This document shows positions 17,299 to 26,894 of a DNA stretch of 61,626 nucleotides, piece by piece (position 1 is the first letter of the stretch; each line of letters opens with the position of its first letter). Source of the stretch: an uncultured Erysipelotrichaceae bacterium (GTDB taxonomy: Bacteria > Bacillota_I > Bacilli_A > Erysipelotrichales > Erysipelotrichaceae); the NCBI GenBank assembly GCA_902775735.1, contig CACYNH010000011.1, forward strand, positions 1-61,626, in the 5' to 3' direction. The notes below the pieces were generated by a model that was not told the origin of the DNA, did not search any database, and saw only the letters and a program-made list of their open reading frames with translations. The position numbers and the translations under genes are program-made.

Positions 17299-17601
17299 AT
17301 GCAGATTGATCTGAACAGACAGGACGATAAACTGACCGCTGTCATGCACGGCCGTATCGATACATCCACCGCCCCGGAGGCTGAAAAAATCCTTCTTTCC
17401 GCACTGGACGGCGTTACCGATCTGGTTCTGGATTTTGAGGATATCCAGTATATCTCCTCTGCCGGTCTGCGCGTTCTTCTGCTTGTCTACAAGCGGATGA
17501 AGACGCAGGGAAGTCTGAAGCTTGTCAAGGTTGGTGAAGTTGTCAGGGAAGTACTCGAAATCACCGGCTTTGATGAACTGCTCAATGTGGAAGACGCCTG
17601 A
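17299..17601 (+). CDS. STAS-domain anti-anti-sigma factor (SpoIIAA/RsbV-like)
   Basis: This 100-residue protein is a single STAS domain. The phospho-acceptor loop is seen as YISSAGLRVLL with Ser53 and Ser54, matching the serine that RsbW/SpoIIAB-type kinases phosphorylate. In partner switching the unmodified STAS protein binds the kinase and frees its other partner. It starts five bases after the EIIB/ROK gene stop and is followed 19 bases later by an RsbW-like gene, so the pair is probably a working switch. No sigma factor gene lies nearby. Confidence 0.88.
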   Translation: MQIDLNRQDDKLTAVMHGRIDTSTAPEAEKILLSALDGVTDLVLDFEDIQYISSAGLRVLLLVYKRMKTQGSLKLVKVGEVVREVLEITGFDELLNVEDA

Positions 17602-17620
17602 AACGCGGGGGAGAAATCAG

Positions 17621-18028
17621 ATGAGAGAAATGACTATAAACGCAACGGTTGAAAACATTCCCGCTGTGACCGCGTTTGTCGATGAGAATCTTGAATCGCT
17701 CGGCTGCCCGCTCAAGGCGCAGATGCAGATTGATATCGCCATCGATGAACTCTTCGGCAATATTGCCAATTATGCCTACCGGCCGGGCGTCGGTCCGGCG
17801 ACAGTCCGGGTTGAAGTCGAGGATGAACCGCTGGCGGTCATCATCACCTTCATCGACCATGGCAAACCTTTTGACCCCCTCGGCGTGAGCGATCCTGACA
17901 CGACTCTTTCCGCCGAAGACAGGGCGATCGGAGGCCTGGGCGTTTTCCTTGTGAAGAAAACAATGGACGAGCTGACCTACGAATACAAGGACGGCAAGAA
18001 TATCCTGCGCATCAAGAAACATATCTGA
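17621..18028 (+). CDS. RsbW/SpoIIAB-type serine kinase (HATPase_c_2)
   Basis: This 135-residue GHKL ATPase would phosphorylate the STAS protein(s) encoded beside it. The N-box is DELFGNIANYAY (Glu43, Asn47), the G1 box DHGKPFDP (Asp79, Gly81) and the G2 box GGLGVFLVKK (104-113). All three nucleotide-binding boxes look intact. The ATG at 17621 follows GGGGGAGAA; upstream codons in this frame run back into the STAS gene and are not part of the domain. Its output partner, classically a sigma factor, is not encoded here. Confidence 0.88.
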   Translation: MREMTINATVENIPAVTAFVDENLESLGCPLKAQMQIDIAIDELFGNIANYAYRPGVGPATVRVEVEDEPLAVIITFIDHGKPFDPLGVSDPDTTLSAEDRAIGGLGVFLVKKTMDELTYEYKDGKNILRIKKHI

Positions 18029-18038
18029 ACTTAAAACA

Positions 18039-18617
18039 ATGGAAATGGATTTGTTTGAAAAAGCCCTTGTGTTCGCCATGGAAAAGCACCATGGCGCAAA
18101 GCGCAAGGCAAGCGATATTCCATTTATCCTGCATCCGATGGAGGTCGCCGTGATCGCTTCGACGATGAGCGAAGATGAGGTATTGCTGGCGGCGGCGCTT
18201 CTGCACGACACCGTTGAGGATACCGACGCCACACTGGAAGAAATCAGAGAGAACTTCGGCAATGAAGTGCTGGCTCTGGTCGCAAGTGAAACCGAAGACA
18301 AACGGCCGGGCACTCCGCCCTCGGAAACATGGCTGATCCGCAAGCAGGAGTCGCTGCGCGAACTGGAAACCGCCGAAGATATCAATGTCAAAAAGCTCTG
18401 GCTTGCCGACAAGCTTGCCAACATGCGCTCTTTCCACGCCCAGTACGCGGAAAAGGGCAGAGACATGTGGAATGTTTTCCATCAGAAAGATCCGAAACTG
18501 CAGGAATGGTATTACCGTGAAATCGCCAGGCTGACCGAAGAGCTGAAGGACTATCCCGCCTGGCAGGAATACAGTTTTCTTATCAACACCATATTCAAAG
18601 GAGATAACGAACAATGA
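18039..18617 (+). CDS. HD-domain phosphohydrolase, (p)ppGpp hydrolase-like
   Basis: This 192-residue protein has the RelA/SpoT-type HD hydrolase signature without a synthetase domain: His17/His18, HPMEVA (His32), LLHDTVEDT (His56-Asp57, Glu60-Asp61) and WLADKLANMR (Asp124). Stand-alone members (MESH1 or small alarmone hydrolase type) cleave (p)ppGpp or related nucleotides. No clear Shine-Dalgarno sequence precedes the ATG at 18039, ten bases after the kinase stop, so translation may be coupled. Its presence inside a STAS/RsbW cassette is unusual. Substrate is inferred from motifs only. Confidence 0.8.
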   Translation: MEMDLFEKALVFAMEKHHGAKRKASDIPFILHPMEVAVIASTMSEDEVLLAAALLHDTVEDTDATLEEIRENFGNEVLALVASETEDKRPGTPPSETWLIRKQESLRELETAEDINVKKLWLADKLANMRSFHAQYAEKGRDMWNVFHQKDPKLQEWYYREIARLTEELKDYPAWQEYSFLINTIFKGDNEQ

Positions 18618-19798
18618 GTCTGATCCGGACAGAAAAGAAAGATACACTACTGAAGATTTTCCTTAAAGGACATATCGATTCCGCCAACGCGCCCCAGGCG
18701 GAAACGGAAATCAACGAAGCATTAAAAGAGGGCGGTTTTGACAATGTGCAGATTGACGCCTCTGAGCTGGAATACATCTCCAGCGCCGGTCTGCGTGTCA
18801 TTCTGCGCCTGCGCAAGAGCTGGCCGGATCTGAGCATCATCAACGTATCCAGTGAAGTTTACGAAATTCTCGACATGACCGGCTTCACCGAAATGATGAA
18901 AGTCGAAAAGGCATACCGAGTCATCTCGGTGGACGGCTGCGAGGTCATCGGCCAGGGCGCCAACGGCAAGGTGTACAGAATCGACCGCGACACCATCGTC
19001 AAGGTTTATATGAACCCGGATTCCCTGCCTGACATCCAGCGTGAAAGAGAACTGGCAAGAGAAGCGTTTGTCCTCGGCATTCCGACCGCCATTCCCTATG
19101 ACGTCGTCAGAGTCGGCGAGGGCTACGGTTCCGTTTTCGAACTGCTCAACGCCACATCTTTCGCAAAACTGATTGCCGCCGATCCTTCCCAGCTGGATCA
19201 TGTCATCAGAATGTCCGTTGACCTGCTGAAGAAGATTCACTCCACCAGAGTCAGACCCGGCTCCATGCCCGACATGAAGGGCGTTGCGGTGAAGTGGTGC
19301 TCCTTCATGAAGGACTATCTGCCTGAAGAAACATTCACAAAGTTAATGGATATGGTGAATGCGGTTCCTGAGGTTGATCATATGCTGCACGGTGACTACC
19401 ACATCAAGAATGTCATGTTACAGGACGGGGAAGTGCTCCTGATTGACATGGACACACTGTGCGTGGGCCATCCGGTCTTTGAGTTCGCTTCCGTCTATAA
19501 CGCCTATCAGGGCTTCTCGGAAACCGACCACAGCAATATCGAAAGGTTCCTCGGCATTTCGTTTGAAACCGGAAAAGAACTCTGGGACAGGACTCTGGAA
19601 TACTACTTCGATGACAAGACTCCGGAAGAGATCGCAAAGATCGCGGACAAGGCAAGAATCATCGGCTACACAAGAATGATGAGACGCTCAATCCGCCGCG
19701 GCGGGCTGAATGATGACTATGAGGCGAAGCTCATCGCCCATTGCCGTGAACAGATCATTCAGCTGGTCAGCAAAACCGACAGCCTCACCTGGGACTGA
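18614..19798 (+). CDS. STAS domain fused to an APH-type phosphotransferase
   Basis: Residues 1-100 of this 394-residue protein form a STAS domain with YISSAGLRVIL (Ser56, Ser57). Residues about 105-390 form an aminoglycoside-phosphotransferase-like kinase (TIGR02172-like): glycine loop GQGANGKV (113-120), Lys130, catalytic HGDYHIKN (His259, Asp261, Asn266) and IDMD (Asp278, Asp280). The kinase site looks complete. It overlaps the HD gene stop by four bases and has AAGGAG upstream. The two STAS proteins in the cassette could compete for the RsbW-type kinase. The small molecule or protein it phosphorylates is unknown. Confidence 0.85.
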   Translation: MSLIRTEKKDTLLKIFLKGHIDSANAPQAETEINEALKEGGFDNVQIDASELEYISSAGLRVILRLRKSWPDLSIINVSSEVYEILDMTGFTEMMKVEKAYRVISVDGCEVIGQGANGKVYRIDRDTIVKVYMNPDSLPDIQRERELAREAFVLGIPTAIPYDVVRVGEGYGSVFELLNATSFAKLIAADPSQLDHVIRMSVDLLKKIHSTRVRPGSMPDMKGVAVKWCSFMKDYLPEETFTKLMDMVNAVPEVDHMLHGDYHIKNVMLQDGEVLLIDMDTLCVGHPVFEFASVYNAYQGFSETDHSNIERFLGISFETGKELWDRTLEYYFDDKTPEEIAKIADKARIIGYTRMMRRSIRRGGLNDDYEAKLIAHCREQIIQLVSKTDSLTWD

Positions 19799-19822
19799 AC
19801 TGAATCACATATATATGACAAT

Positions 19823-19856
19823 GGCGGAGAAACTGTCTGTTTTCTCCGCCGTTTTT
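19823..19856 (+). terminator. Terminator of the STAS/kinase cassette
   Basis: GGCGGAGAAA and TTTCTCCGCC form a ten-pair stem around an eight-base loop, followed by GTTTTTC. Confidence 0.9.
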
Positions 19857-19931
19857 CTTCTTTTGGATTATAATAGGAAGGTGTTTTTCGCTTGGCTCCG
19901 GAACGATTGACGGAGCATGGAAGGGGATACT

Positions 19932-21308
19932 ATGTTAGAAAAACTGTTCAAGTTTAAAGAGAACGGCACAACACTTCAGACAGAACTGATTGCCGGTCTC
20001 ACCACCTTCATGACCATGGTGTACATTCTCGCACTGAATCCGACGATTCTCTGCGCCGCGCCCGGTCTTGAAAACGCCGGCGGTTCCGTTCTGTTTGCGA
20101 CTGCCGTGGCTTCCGCGATCGCCTGCTTCTGCATGGCTGCGTTCTCCAACAAGCCGTTCGCGCTCAGCGCCGGCCTTGGCCTGAATGCCTACTTCGCATA
20201 CACTGTCTGCGGCGCCATGGGCTACAGCTGGAAAGTCGCTCTGACCGCAGTCTTTGTCGAAGGTCTGATCTTCATCGCCATGTCTCTGACAAACATCCGT
20301 GAAGCGATCTTCAACGCCATCCCGAAGAGCCTCAAGACCGCGGTTTCCGTCGGTATCGGCTTCTTCATCACATTCATCGGTCTGCAGAACGCCCATGTCA
20401 TCGTTGACGGTTCCACTCTGGTCGGCCTGTTCTCCCTGAAGAGCTCCCTGGCAAACGGAACATTCGCCAGCGAGGGCATCACTGTCATCCTGATGATGAT
20501 CGGCGTTGTGATCACAGCCTGGCTGCTGATCAAAGGCGTCAAGGGCTACATGCTGTTCGGAATCCTGGCCACATGGCTGCTCGGCATCATCTGCGAACTG
20601 ACAGGCCTCTATGTGCCCGATCCCGCCAACGGCTTCTATTCCGTCATTCCGGCAACACTGTTCTCATTCCCGGATCTTTCCGTGAATATGATCGGTCAGT
20701 TTGACTTCGGCTTCATCGGTTCCCATTTCCTTGATTTCGTTGTCATCCTGTTCGCCTTCCTGTTTGTCGACGTCTTCGACACACTGGGCACCGTCATCGG
20801 CTGCGCCGCCAAGGCTGACATGCTTGATGAAGAAGGCAAGCTGCCCGGCATCAAGGGTGTCCTGCTGGCTGACGCTGTCGGCACAACCGTCGGCGCGTTC
20901 CTGGGTACTTCCACAATCACAACCTTCGTTGAATCCTCCTCAGGCATCACCGAAGGCGGAAGAACCGGTCTGACATCCGTCGTCACCGGCTTCCTGTTCC
21001 TGGTCTCCCTGGCACTGGCACCGCTGTTCCTGACAATCCCGTCATTCGCCACAGCTCCGGCCCTGATCGTCGTCGGTTTCCTGATGATGCAGCAGGTCGT
21101 CAACATCAACTGGCATGACATGGCGGAAGCGATTCCCTGCTTCTTCGCCATCACAATGATGGGCTTTGCCTACTCCATTTCCGACGGTATCGCTTTCGGC
21201 GTCATCTCTTATGTTGTCATCGCTCTGCTGACAAAGAGAACAAAGGACATGTCCCCTCTGATGTACATCCTGGCGATCCTGTTCATTCTCAAATACATTC
21301 TGATTTAA
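19932..21308 (+). CDS. NCS2 family purine permease (AzgA/PbuG type)
   Basis: This 458-residue transporter belongs to the AzgA-like branch of NCS2, importing hypoxanthine, guanine or adenine with protons. Features are about 12 to 14 membrane segments, the NPxI start region (LNPTILCAAPG), LGLNAYF (about 80-86), DVFDTLGT and the GTSTITTFVESSSG block. AAGGGG precedes ATG 19932; another ATG 15 bases upstream is in frame. TATAAT at 19869-19874 is the likely -10. No purine riboswitch is visible in the 57-base leader, only a GCTCCG/CGGAGC hairpin. Confidence 0.9.
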   Translation: MLEKLFKFKENGTTLQTELIAGLTTFMTMVYILALNPTILCAAPGLENAGGSVLFATAVASAIACFCMAAFSNKPFALSAGLGLNAYFAYTVCGAMGYSWKVALTAVFVEGLIFIAMSLTNIREAIFNAIPKSLKTAVSVGIGFFITFIGLQNAHVIVDGSTLVGLFSLKSSLANGTFASEGITVILMMIGVVITAWLLIKGVKGYMLFGILATWLLGIICELTGLYVPDPANGFYSVIPATLFSFPDLSVNMIGQFDFGFIGSHFLDFVVILFAFLFVDVFDTLGTVIGCAAKADMLDEEGKLPGIKGVLLADAVGTTVGAFLGTSTITTFVESSSGITEGGRTGLTSVVTGFLFLVSLALAPLFLTIPSFATAPALIVVGFLMMQQVVNINWHDMAEAIPCFFAITMMGFAYSISDGIAFGVISYVVIALLTKRTKDMSPLMYILAILFILKYILI

Positions 21309-21316
21309 ACACTGAG

Positions 21317-21338
21317 GGCCGCTGTCATGGCGGCCTTT
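21317..21338 (+). terminator. Terminator after the purine permease
   Basis: GGCCGC and GCGGCC pair around seven bases and are followed by only three T, so termination may be partial. Confidence 0.6.
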
Positions 21339-21379
21339 CATAATGCTGTGGTAGAATACCTGCAGCGGAGGATTATCCA

Positions 21380-21856
21380 ATGTTCAGAGAAGTAAAAAGA
21401 TATAAGCAGGCTCTCAGTAAAGAAGAGTGCCTTGAAATCCTGAAGAACACAAAAAGAGGCGTGCTTTCGGTCAATGGTGATGACGGTTATCCCTACTGCA
21501 TGCCCATCAATCACTATTACAGAAGCGAAGACGGAAAGATTTATTTCCATGGCGGCAAAGCCGGCCACAAGATCGACGCTCTCAAGAATGATGACCGGGT
21601 CTGTCTCTGTGTTTATTCCGATCCGATCCCGGTGGAGGGACAGTGGTATTCCGATTTTAAAAGCGTGATTGTTTTCGGAAGGGCAAAGGCCATCGAGGAT
21701 CATGACAGAATGATTCAGATCAGCCGTGAACTGAGTTACAAATTCACGCAGGATGAGGAATATATCGCAAATGAAATCGAACGCTCAGGACCGGGGACAC
21801 TTGCTTTTGAAATCATTCCGGAACACATCACCGGCAAGCTGGTGCACGAGCGCTAG
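21380..21856 (+). CDS. Pyridoxamine 5'-phosphate oxidase-like flavin-binding protein (NimA-like)
   Basis: This 158-residue protein has the split-barrel FMN-binding fold of the PNPOx-like/NimA family: GVLSVNGDDGYPYCMPINHYY at the start of the barrel and a later KIYFHGGKAGHKIDAL segment, followed by the CLCVYSDP strand. Some relatives reduce nitroimidazoles, but most have no known substrate. GGAGG precedes the ATG at 21380, with a TAGAAT -10 about 22 bases upstream. It is a single gene closed by a strong terminator. Confidence 0.82.
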   Translation: MFREVKRYKQALSKEECLEILKNTKRGVLSVNGDDGYPYCMPINHYYRSEDGKIYFHGGKAGHKIDALKNDDRVCLCVYSDPIPVEGQWYSDFKSVIVFGRAKAIEDHDRMIQISRELSYKFTQDEEYIANEIERSGPGTLAFEIIPEHITGKLVHER

Positions 21857-21882
21857 GCATTCATACCGTAATACCGCATAAG

Positions 21883-21909
21883 AAAGGCTGAAAGGATTCA
21901 GCCTTTTTT
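21883..21909 (+). terminator. Terminator after the flavin-binding protein gene
   Basis: AAAGGCTGAA and TTCAGCCTTT pair around AGGA with a trailing T-run. Confidence 0.92.
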
Positions 21910-21950
21910 AAAGTGTATAATGAACGGGAAGAATCACGGAGGAAACAATC

Positions 21951-23102
21951 ATGGCTGATTTCAGGGAACTGTATGACCTTGACGCTTATATGAAGGAGTT
22001 TGACGCGGAAGTTTTATCGTGCACAAAGAAGGATGAACTATACGAAATTGTTCTGTCACAGACCGCTTTCTATCCCGAAGGGGGCGGCCAGCCGGCGGAT
22101 CACGGCACACTGAACGGCGTCCATGTCCTGGACGTGCAGGAAAAGGGGAAAACCATCATCCATACATGCGACGGACCTCTTGAAGAAGGAAGCAGTGTCC
22201 ATGGCGCAATCGACTGGGAAAGAAGATTTGATCTGATGCAGAATCATACCGGCGAGCATATCGTCTCCGGTCTGATCCATAACACCTACGGTTACGAAAA
22301 TGTCGGATTCCATATGGGTGAAGTCATTCAGATTGACTTTAACGGTCCGCTGGATGATGAGCAGCTTGCCGGTATTGAAACAAGGGCCAACCAGATCGTC
22401 ATGAACAATGAAGAGATCATCGCATTGTTTCCGGATGAAAAAGAACTGGAAACAATGGAATTCCGCTCGAAGAAGGAACTTCATGGCGTTGTGCGGATCA
22501 TCGAAGTGCCGGGAGCTGATGTATGCGCCTGCTGCGGAACACATGTGAAAAGAACCGGCGAAGTCGGTCTCATCAAGATCCTGAGCAGACAGAAACATAA
22601 AAAAGGCGTCCGGGTGGAAATGCTGTCGGGAAAAAGAGCGCTGGCCTATGTGCAGAAGGCAATGGCGGAGAATCATAAGATCAGCGTCGCTCTTTCCGCG
22701 AAAGAGCTGGAGACAGCGGAAGCCGTGGACGCGCTGCTGAAGAGCTCGTTTGCCAAGGAAGTGCGGATCCGCGAAGTTTCTGAAAAGCTGCTTGCCTATA
22801 AACTGAACGCATATGAACCGGGGCAGAAGCTCATTGTCGATTTCGCCGATGAACTCGACAGGACTGTGATCCGCCGCCACTGCAACGCGCTTGCGGAAAA
22901 GGCGGAAACCGCCGCGGTCCTGAGCGGGGAAGGGGAAATGTGGAACTACTTCATCATCTCCCATACCGTCAATCTCAGGGAAAAAGCGGACCAGCTCAAC
23001 AGCGCCTTGAACGGAAGAGGCGGCGGGATGCCGGAAATGATCCAGGGAAGCTTCAGGGCTTCCATGGAGGAAATTGACAGGATTATGCATGAAGTTCTCG
23101 GA

Positions 23103-23105
<3 letters not shown>
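21951..23105 (+). CDS. Alanyl-tRNA editing protein AlaX-L (DHHA1-containing)
   Basis: This 384-residue protein matches the long AlaX family, free-standing homologues of the AlaRS editing and C-Ala domains that clear mischarged Ser- or Gly-tRNA-Ala. Zinc ligands are seen in HTGEHIV (near residues 98-102) and CACCGTHVK (near 190). The C-terminal DHHA1 domain ends in GGRGGGMPEMIQGSF. A GGAGG precedes the ATG at 21951 and TATAAT lies at 21916-21921. Its stop codon TGA forms the first three bases of a 12-base palindrome that overlaps the next promoter. Confidence 0.87.
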
Positions 23106-24615
<1,510 letters not shown>

Positions 24616-24627
24616 CTGAATTCACAG

Positions 24628-24658
24628 GCGGTCTCCTGAAAAAGGGGACTGCTTTTTT
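24628..24658 (+). terminator. Terminator between the GH1 and MFS genes
   Basis: GCGGTCTCC and GGGGACTGC pair (two G-T pairs) around TGAAAAA, followed by six T. Confidence 0.88.
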
Positions 24659-24793
24659 GCGTGACAAAACAGCAGCCTGTGTCATGAAACAGAACTTTCA
24701 TTAATAAAAACAATGGATCCATGCACCTTATAAGAACAAAACCGATACATGCGGAAAAAGAGTTCTGCTATGATTAAGCAAAGAGGGGATTAT

Positions 24794-26014
24794 ATGAAAT
24801 ACAAAAACCTTACATTGAAGTACGCACTGGTCAATGCAGCTTTTATGTTCATGGTCTGTGCAACCGTAGGCTATTCCTACAACTTCCTTTCGCAGAGCGG
24901 CATCGCTGACGGTACCGTCGGTATCCTGATCACCGCGGTCAGCCTCTGCGGTCTGATCGGTCAGACACTTTCCGGCAGTATCATCGACAAATCAGAGACG
25001 ATTGATGAAAAGAAATTCATTTCCATGTCACTGATCGCCGTCATGGCGCTCGGCGTCGTTCTGGCGTTTGTGCCGGCCGGTTCTGTCCTGATGATGATCG
25101 TTTCCGTGATCTGCTTCACTTCCGCGTCCATCGGCATGCCGTTCCTGAATTCCATGGCTTTCATCTATGAAAAAGACGGCCAGACAATCAACTATGGTCT
25201 GTGCCGCGGGATCGGTTCCGCTGCCTGGGCTGTCGGCTCATCTCTGATCGGCCAGCTCTGGAGCATTATGGGCAGAACCATTCTGCCGTGGTATGTTGTC
25301 GCATTCGCCGCCATCTGTTTCGTGCTTGTCAACCTCATGCCGACACCTTCCGCCGAGGCAGAGGCTGCCGCAGCCGCTTCAGAAGTTACGAAGGAAGAAG
25401 CTCCCAAGGATCTTTCCTACGGCGCGTTCTTCTCCAAATACAGAAAGGCGATGATTGTCGCGCTGGCCATGATCCTGATGTATTTCTGCCATATGATGAT
25501 CAACACCTATATGGCAAAGGTCATCGGCAATATCATGGGAGCCGCTGCCAATGAGACCGGCGCCGTTGAGTCCGTCCAGGGCAACGCTCTGTTTATTGCC
25601 GCGATCGTGGAGCTGCCGACGATGTTCCTGTTCTCCAAGATCATCGAGAAGATTTCCATCCACAAGGTCATGATCTTTGCCTCCATCATCTGGAGCGTCA
25701 AGCATGTCCTGACATGGCTGTGCCCGAATGTCATTGTACTGTATATGATCATGGTACTGCAGATGCTGTCCTACGCGGCACTGGTTCCGGCTCTTGTCTA
25801 CTTCGCCAATGAAAGCGTTGAGGCCCAGGACCGCAACAAATCGCAGGCGATCTTCGCCGCGACCGCGACAGTTGGCACACTGCTCGCTTCCCTGATCGGC
25901 GGCCAGCTGTTCCAGTTCATGAGCGTTTCCGCCGTTCTCTTCATCGCTGTGATCGCTTCCTGCGCCGGTACTGTTCTGATGTTCATCGGCATCAAGGCAG
26001 TTGAATCCAAATAA
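24794..26014 (+). CDS. MFS transporter
   Basis: This 406-residue protein has about 12 membrane segments with a central hydrophilic loop near residues 190-215 (rich in Ala and Glu) and looks like the MFS_1-like/sugar-proton symporter group. The start ATG 24794 (MKYKNLTL) follows AGAGGGG; an upstream in-frame ATG has no such site. It follows the GH1 gene in the same direction but behind a terminator, so it may be regulated separately. Substrate cannot be told from the sequence; beta-glucosides are a guess from context. Confidence 0.78.
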   Translation: MKYKNLTLKYALVNAAFMFMVCATVGYSYNFLSQSGIADGTVGILITAVSLCGLIGQTLSGSIIDKSETIDEKKFISMSLIAVMALGVVLAFVPAGSVLMMIVSVICFTSASIGMPFLNSMAFIYEKDGQTINYGLCRGIGSAAWAVGSSLIGQLWSIMGRTILPWYVVAFAAICFVLVNLMPTPSAEAEAAAAASEVTKEEAPKDLSYGAFFSKYRKAMIVALAMILMYFCHMMINTYMAKVIGNIMGAAANETGAVESVQGNALFIAAIVELPTMFLFSKIIEKISIHKVMIFASIIWSVKHVLTWLCPNVIVLYMIMVLQMLSYAALVPALVYFANESVEAQDRNKSQAIFAATATVGTLLASLIGGQLFQFMSVSAVLFIAVIASCAGTVLMFIGIKAVESK

Positions 26015-26027
26015 TTATTCCGTTTCA

Positions 26028-26054
26028 GCACATCCGGATTTCCGGATGTGTTTT
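26028..26054 (+). terminator. Terminator of the MFS gene
   Basis: CACATCCGGA and TCCGGATGTG form a ten-pair stem around three T, followed by TTTT. Confidence 0.9.
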
Positions 26055-26069
26055 CTATTTCCCTCCGCC

Positions 26070-26098
26070 AAAAAAAGAAGACAGCGGCCGCTATCTTC
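26070..26098 (-). terminator. Terminator of the thrC-thrB operon, overlapping the last stop codon
   Basis: On the minus strand GAAGATAGCGG and CCGCTGTCTTC pair and are followed by seven T. The stem includes the stop codon (26091-26093) of the last gene. Confidence 0.85.
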
Positions 26099-26453
26099 TC
26101 TTCAGTGAATCGGTCTGATTCTGACGGTGATCGGCAAGAATCTGTGCCAGTTCTTCAGGATCAATGTCATAGGCTTCGGTTGCCGAGGAGATATCCTCTG
26201 CCATCTGCCTGTCCAGCTTCCGGTTGGGGTCTTCCTTGCGGAAAGCTTTCTTTTTTTCTTCCTCCTCTTCCTTTGAAAGGCGGCCGATATAGTCAAGCGA
26301 CAGTAAGGCGTCGGCGGAAAGAAACGCCAGCAGGAACAGGCTGATGCCTGTGTCTGTGCCGCTCAGAAGATCCGCAAGGAATACCGAGCCGAGAAGGATG
26401 TCGCCGGCAATCATGACGCCGGAAAGGAATTTTTTGACGCGCGGGGATATCAT
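26091..26453 (-). CDS. Small membrane protein of unknown function at the end of the thr operon
   Basis: I do not recognise this 120-residue protein. Residues about 8-28 and 35-55 are hydrophobic and likely form a membrane hairpin. The rest is charged, with a Glu/Lys run (KEEEEEKKK) and a final helix containing YDIDPEELAQIL. It begins three bases after the ACT-domain gene stop, with no clear ribosome binding site, so it is probably translated by coupling as the last gene of thrC-thrB-ACT. Its stop codon is inside the terminator stem. Confidence 0.65.
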   Translation of the reverse strand: MISPRVKKFLSGVMIAGDILLGSVFLADLLSGTDTGISLFLLAFLSADALLSLDYIGRLSKEEEEEKKKAFRKEDPNRKLDRQMAEDISSATEAYDIDPEELAQILADHRQNQTDSLKRR

Positions 26454-26456
26454 GGC

Positions 26457-26894
26457 TCACTCAATCGCGTCCAGATGGACGCTTCTTGTGGCGGGCAGGT
26501 TCTTAAGGATTTTCGTCAGTTCCTCTATGGTGCACTTCATGCCGGAAATATCCAGCGTGATCAGCACATTGGCCTTGCCTGCCACCGGCAGGGCCTGGGA
26601 AATGGTCAGGATGCTGGTGTTCATTTCTGTGACCGTGCTGATGACAGAGGAAAGCGAACCTGCTTCATCTTTGAGGATCAGCGTCAGGACAGCGTGGCGG
26701 GAAACTAAAGCTTCGTGCTGGCTGAAAACATAATCCTTGTATTTGTAGTAAGTGTTTCTGGAGATGCCGGCCCTGGCCACCGCTTCGGTGACGGTGCTGA
26801 CTTCTTTTGTCTCCAGCAGATTGCGTGCCTCGATGACCTTCTCCATGTAGTCGGGAAGTATCTTTTTATTCACAATCAGATAATCGGAACTCAT
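26457..26894 (-). CDS. HTH plus ACT domain protein (UPF0735/PheB-like)
   Basis: This 145-residue protein has an N-terminal helix-turn-helix-like segment (about residues 30-57; TVTEAVARAGISRNTYYKY) and a C-terminal ACT domain (about 68-143) of the amino-acid-sensing kind. The family is UPF0735/PheB, whose role is unclear. It overlaps thrB by four bases (ATGA), so it is made with threonine-pathway enzymes. The aspartate-family Hom protein next door lacks its own ACT domain, so this protein is a candidate threonine sensor or regulator. That role is inference. Confidence 0.82.
   Translation of the reverse strand: MSSDYLIVNKKILPDYMEKVIEARNLLETKEVSTVTEAVARAGISRNTYYKYKDYVFSQHEALVSRHAVLTLILKDEAGSLSSVISTVTEMNTSILTISQALPVAGKANVLITLDISGMKCTIEELTKILKNLPATRSVHLDAIE

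Noticed and set aside
19875..19931. Purine riboswitch before the purine permease
   Set aside because: The leader is only about 50 bases with one short hairpin and lacks the conserved three-way junction loops.
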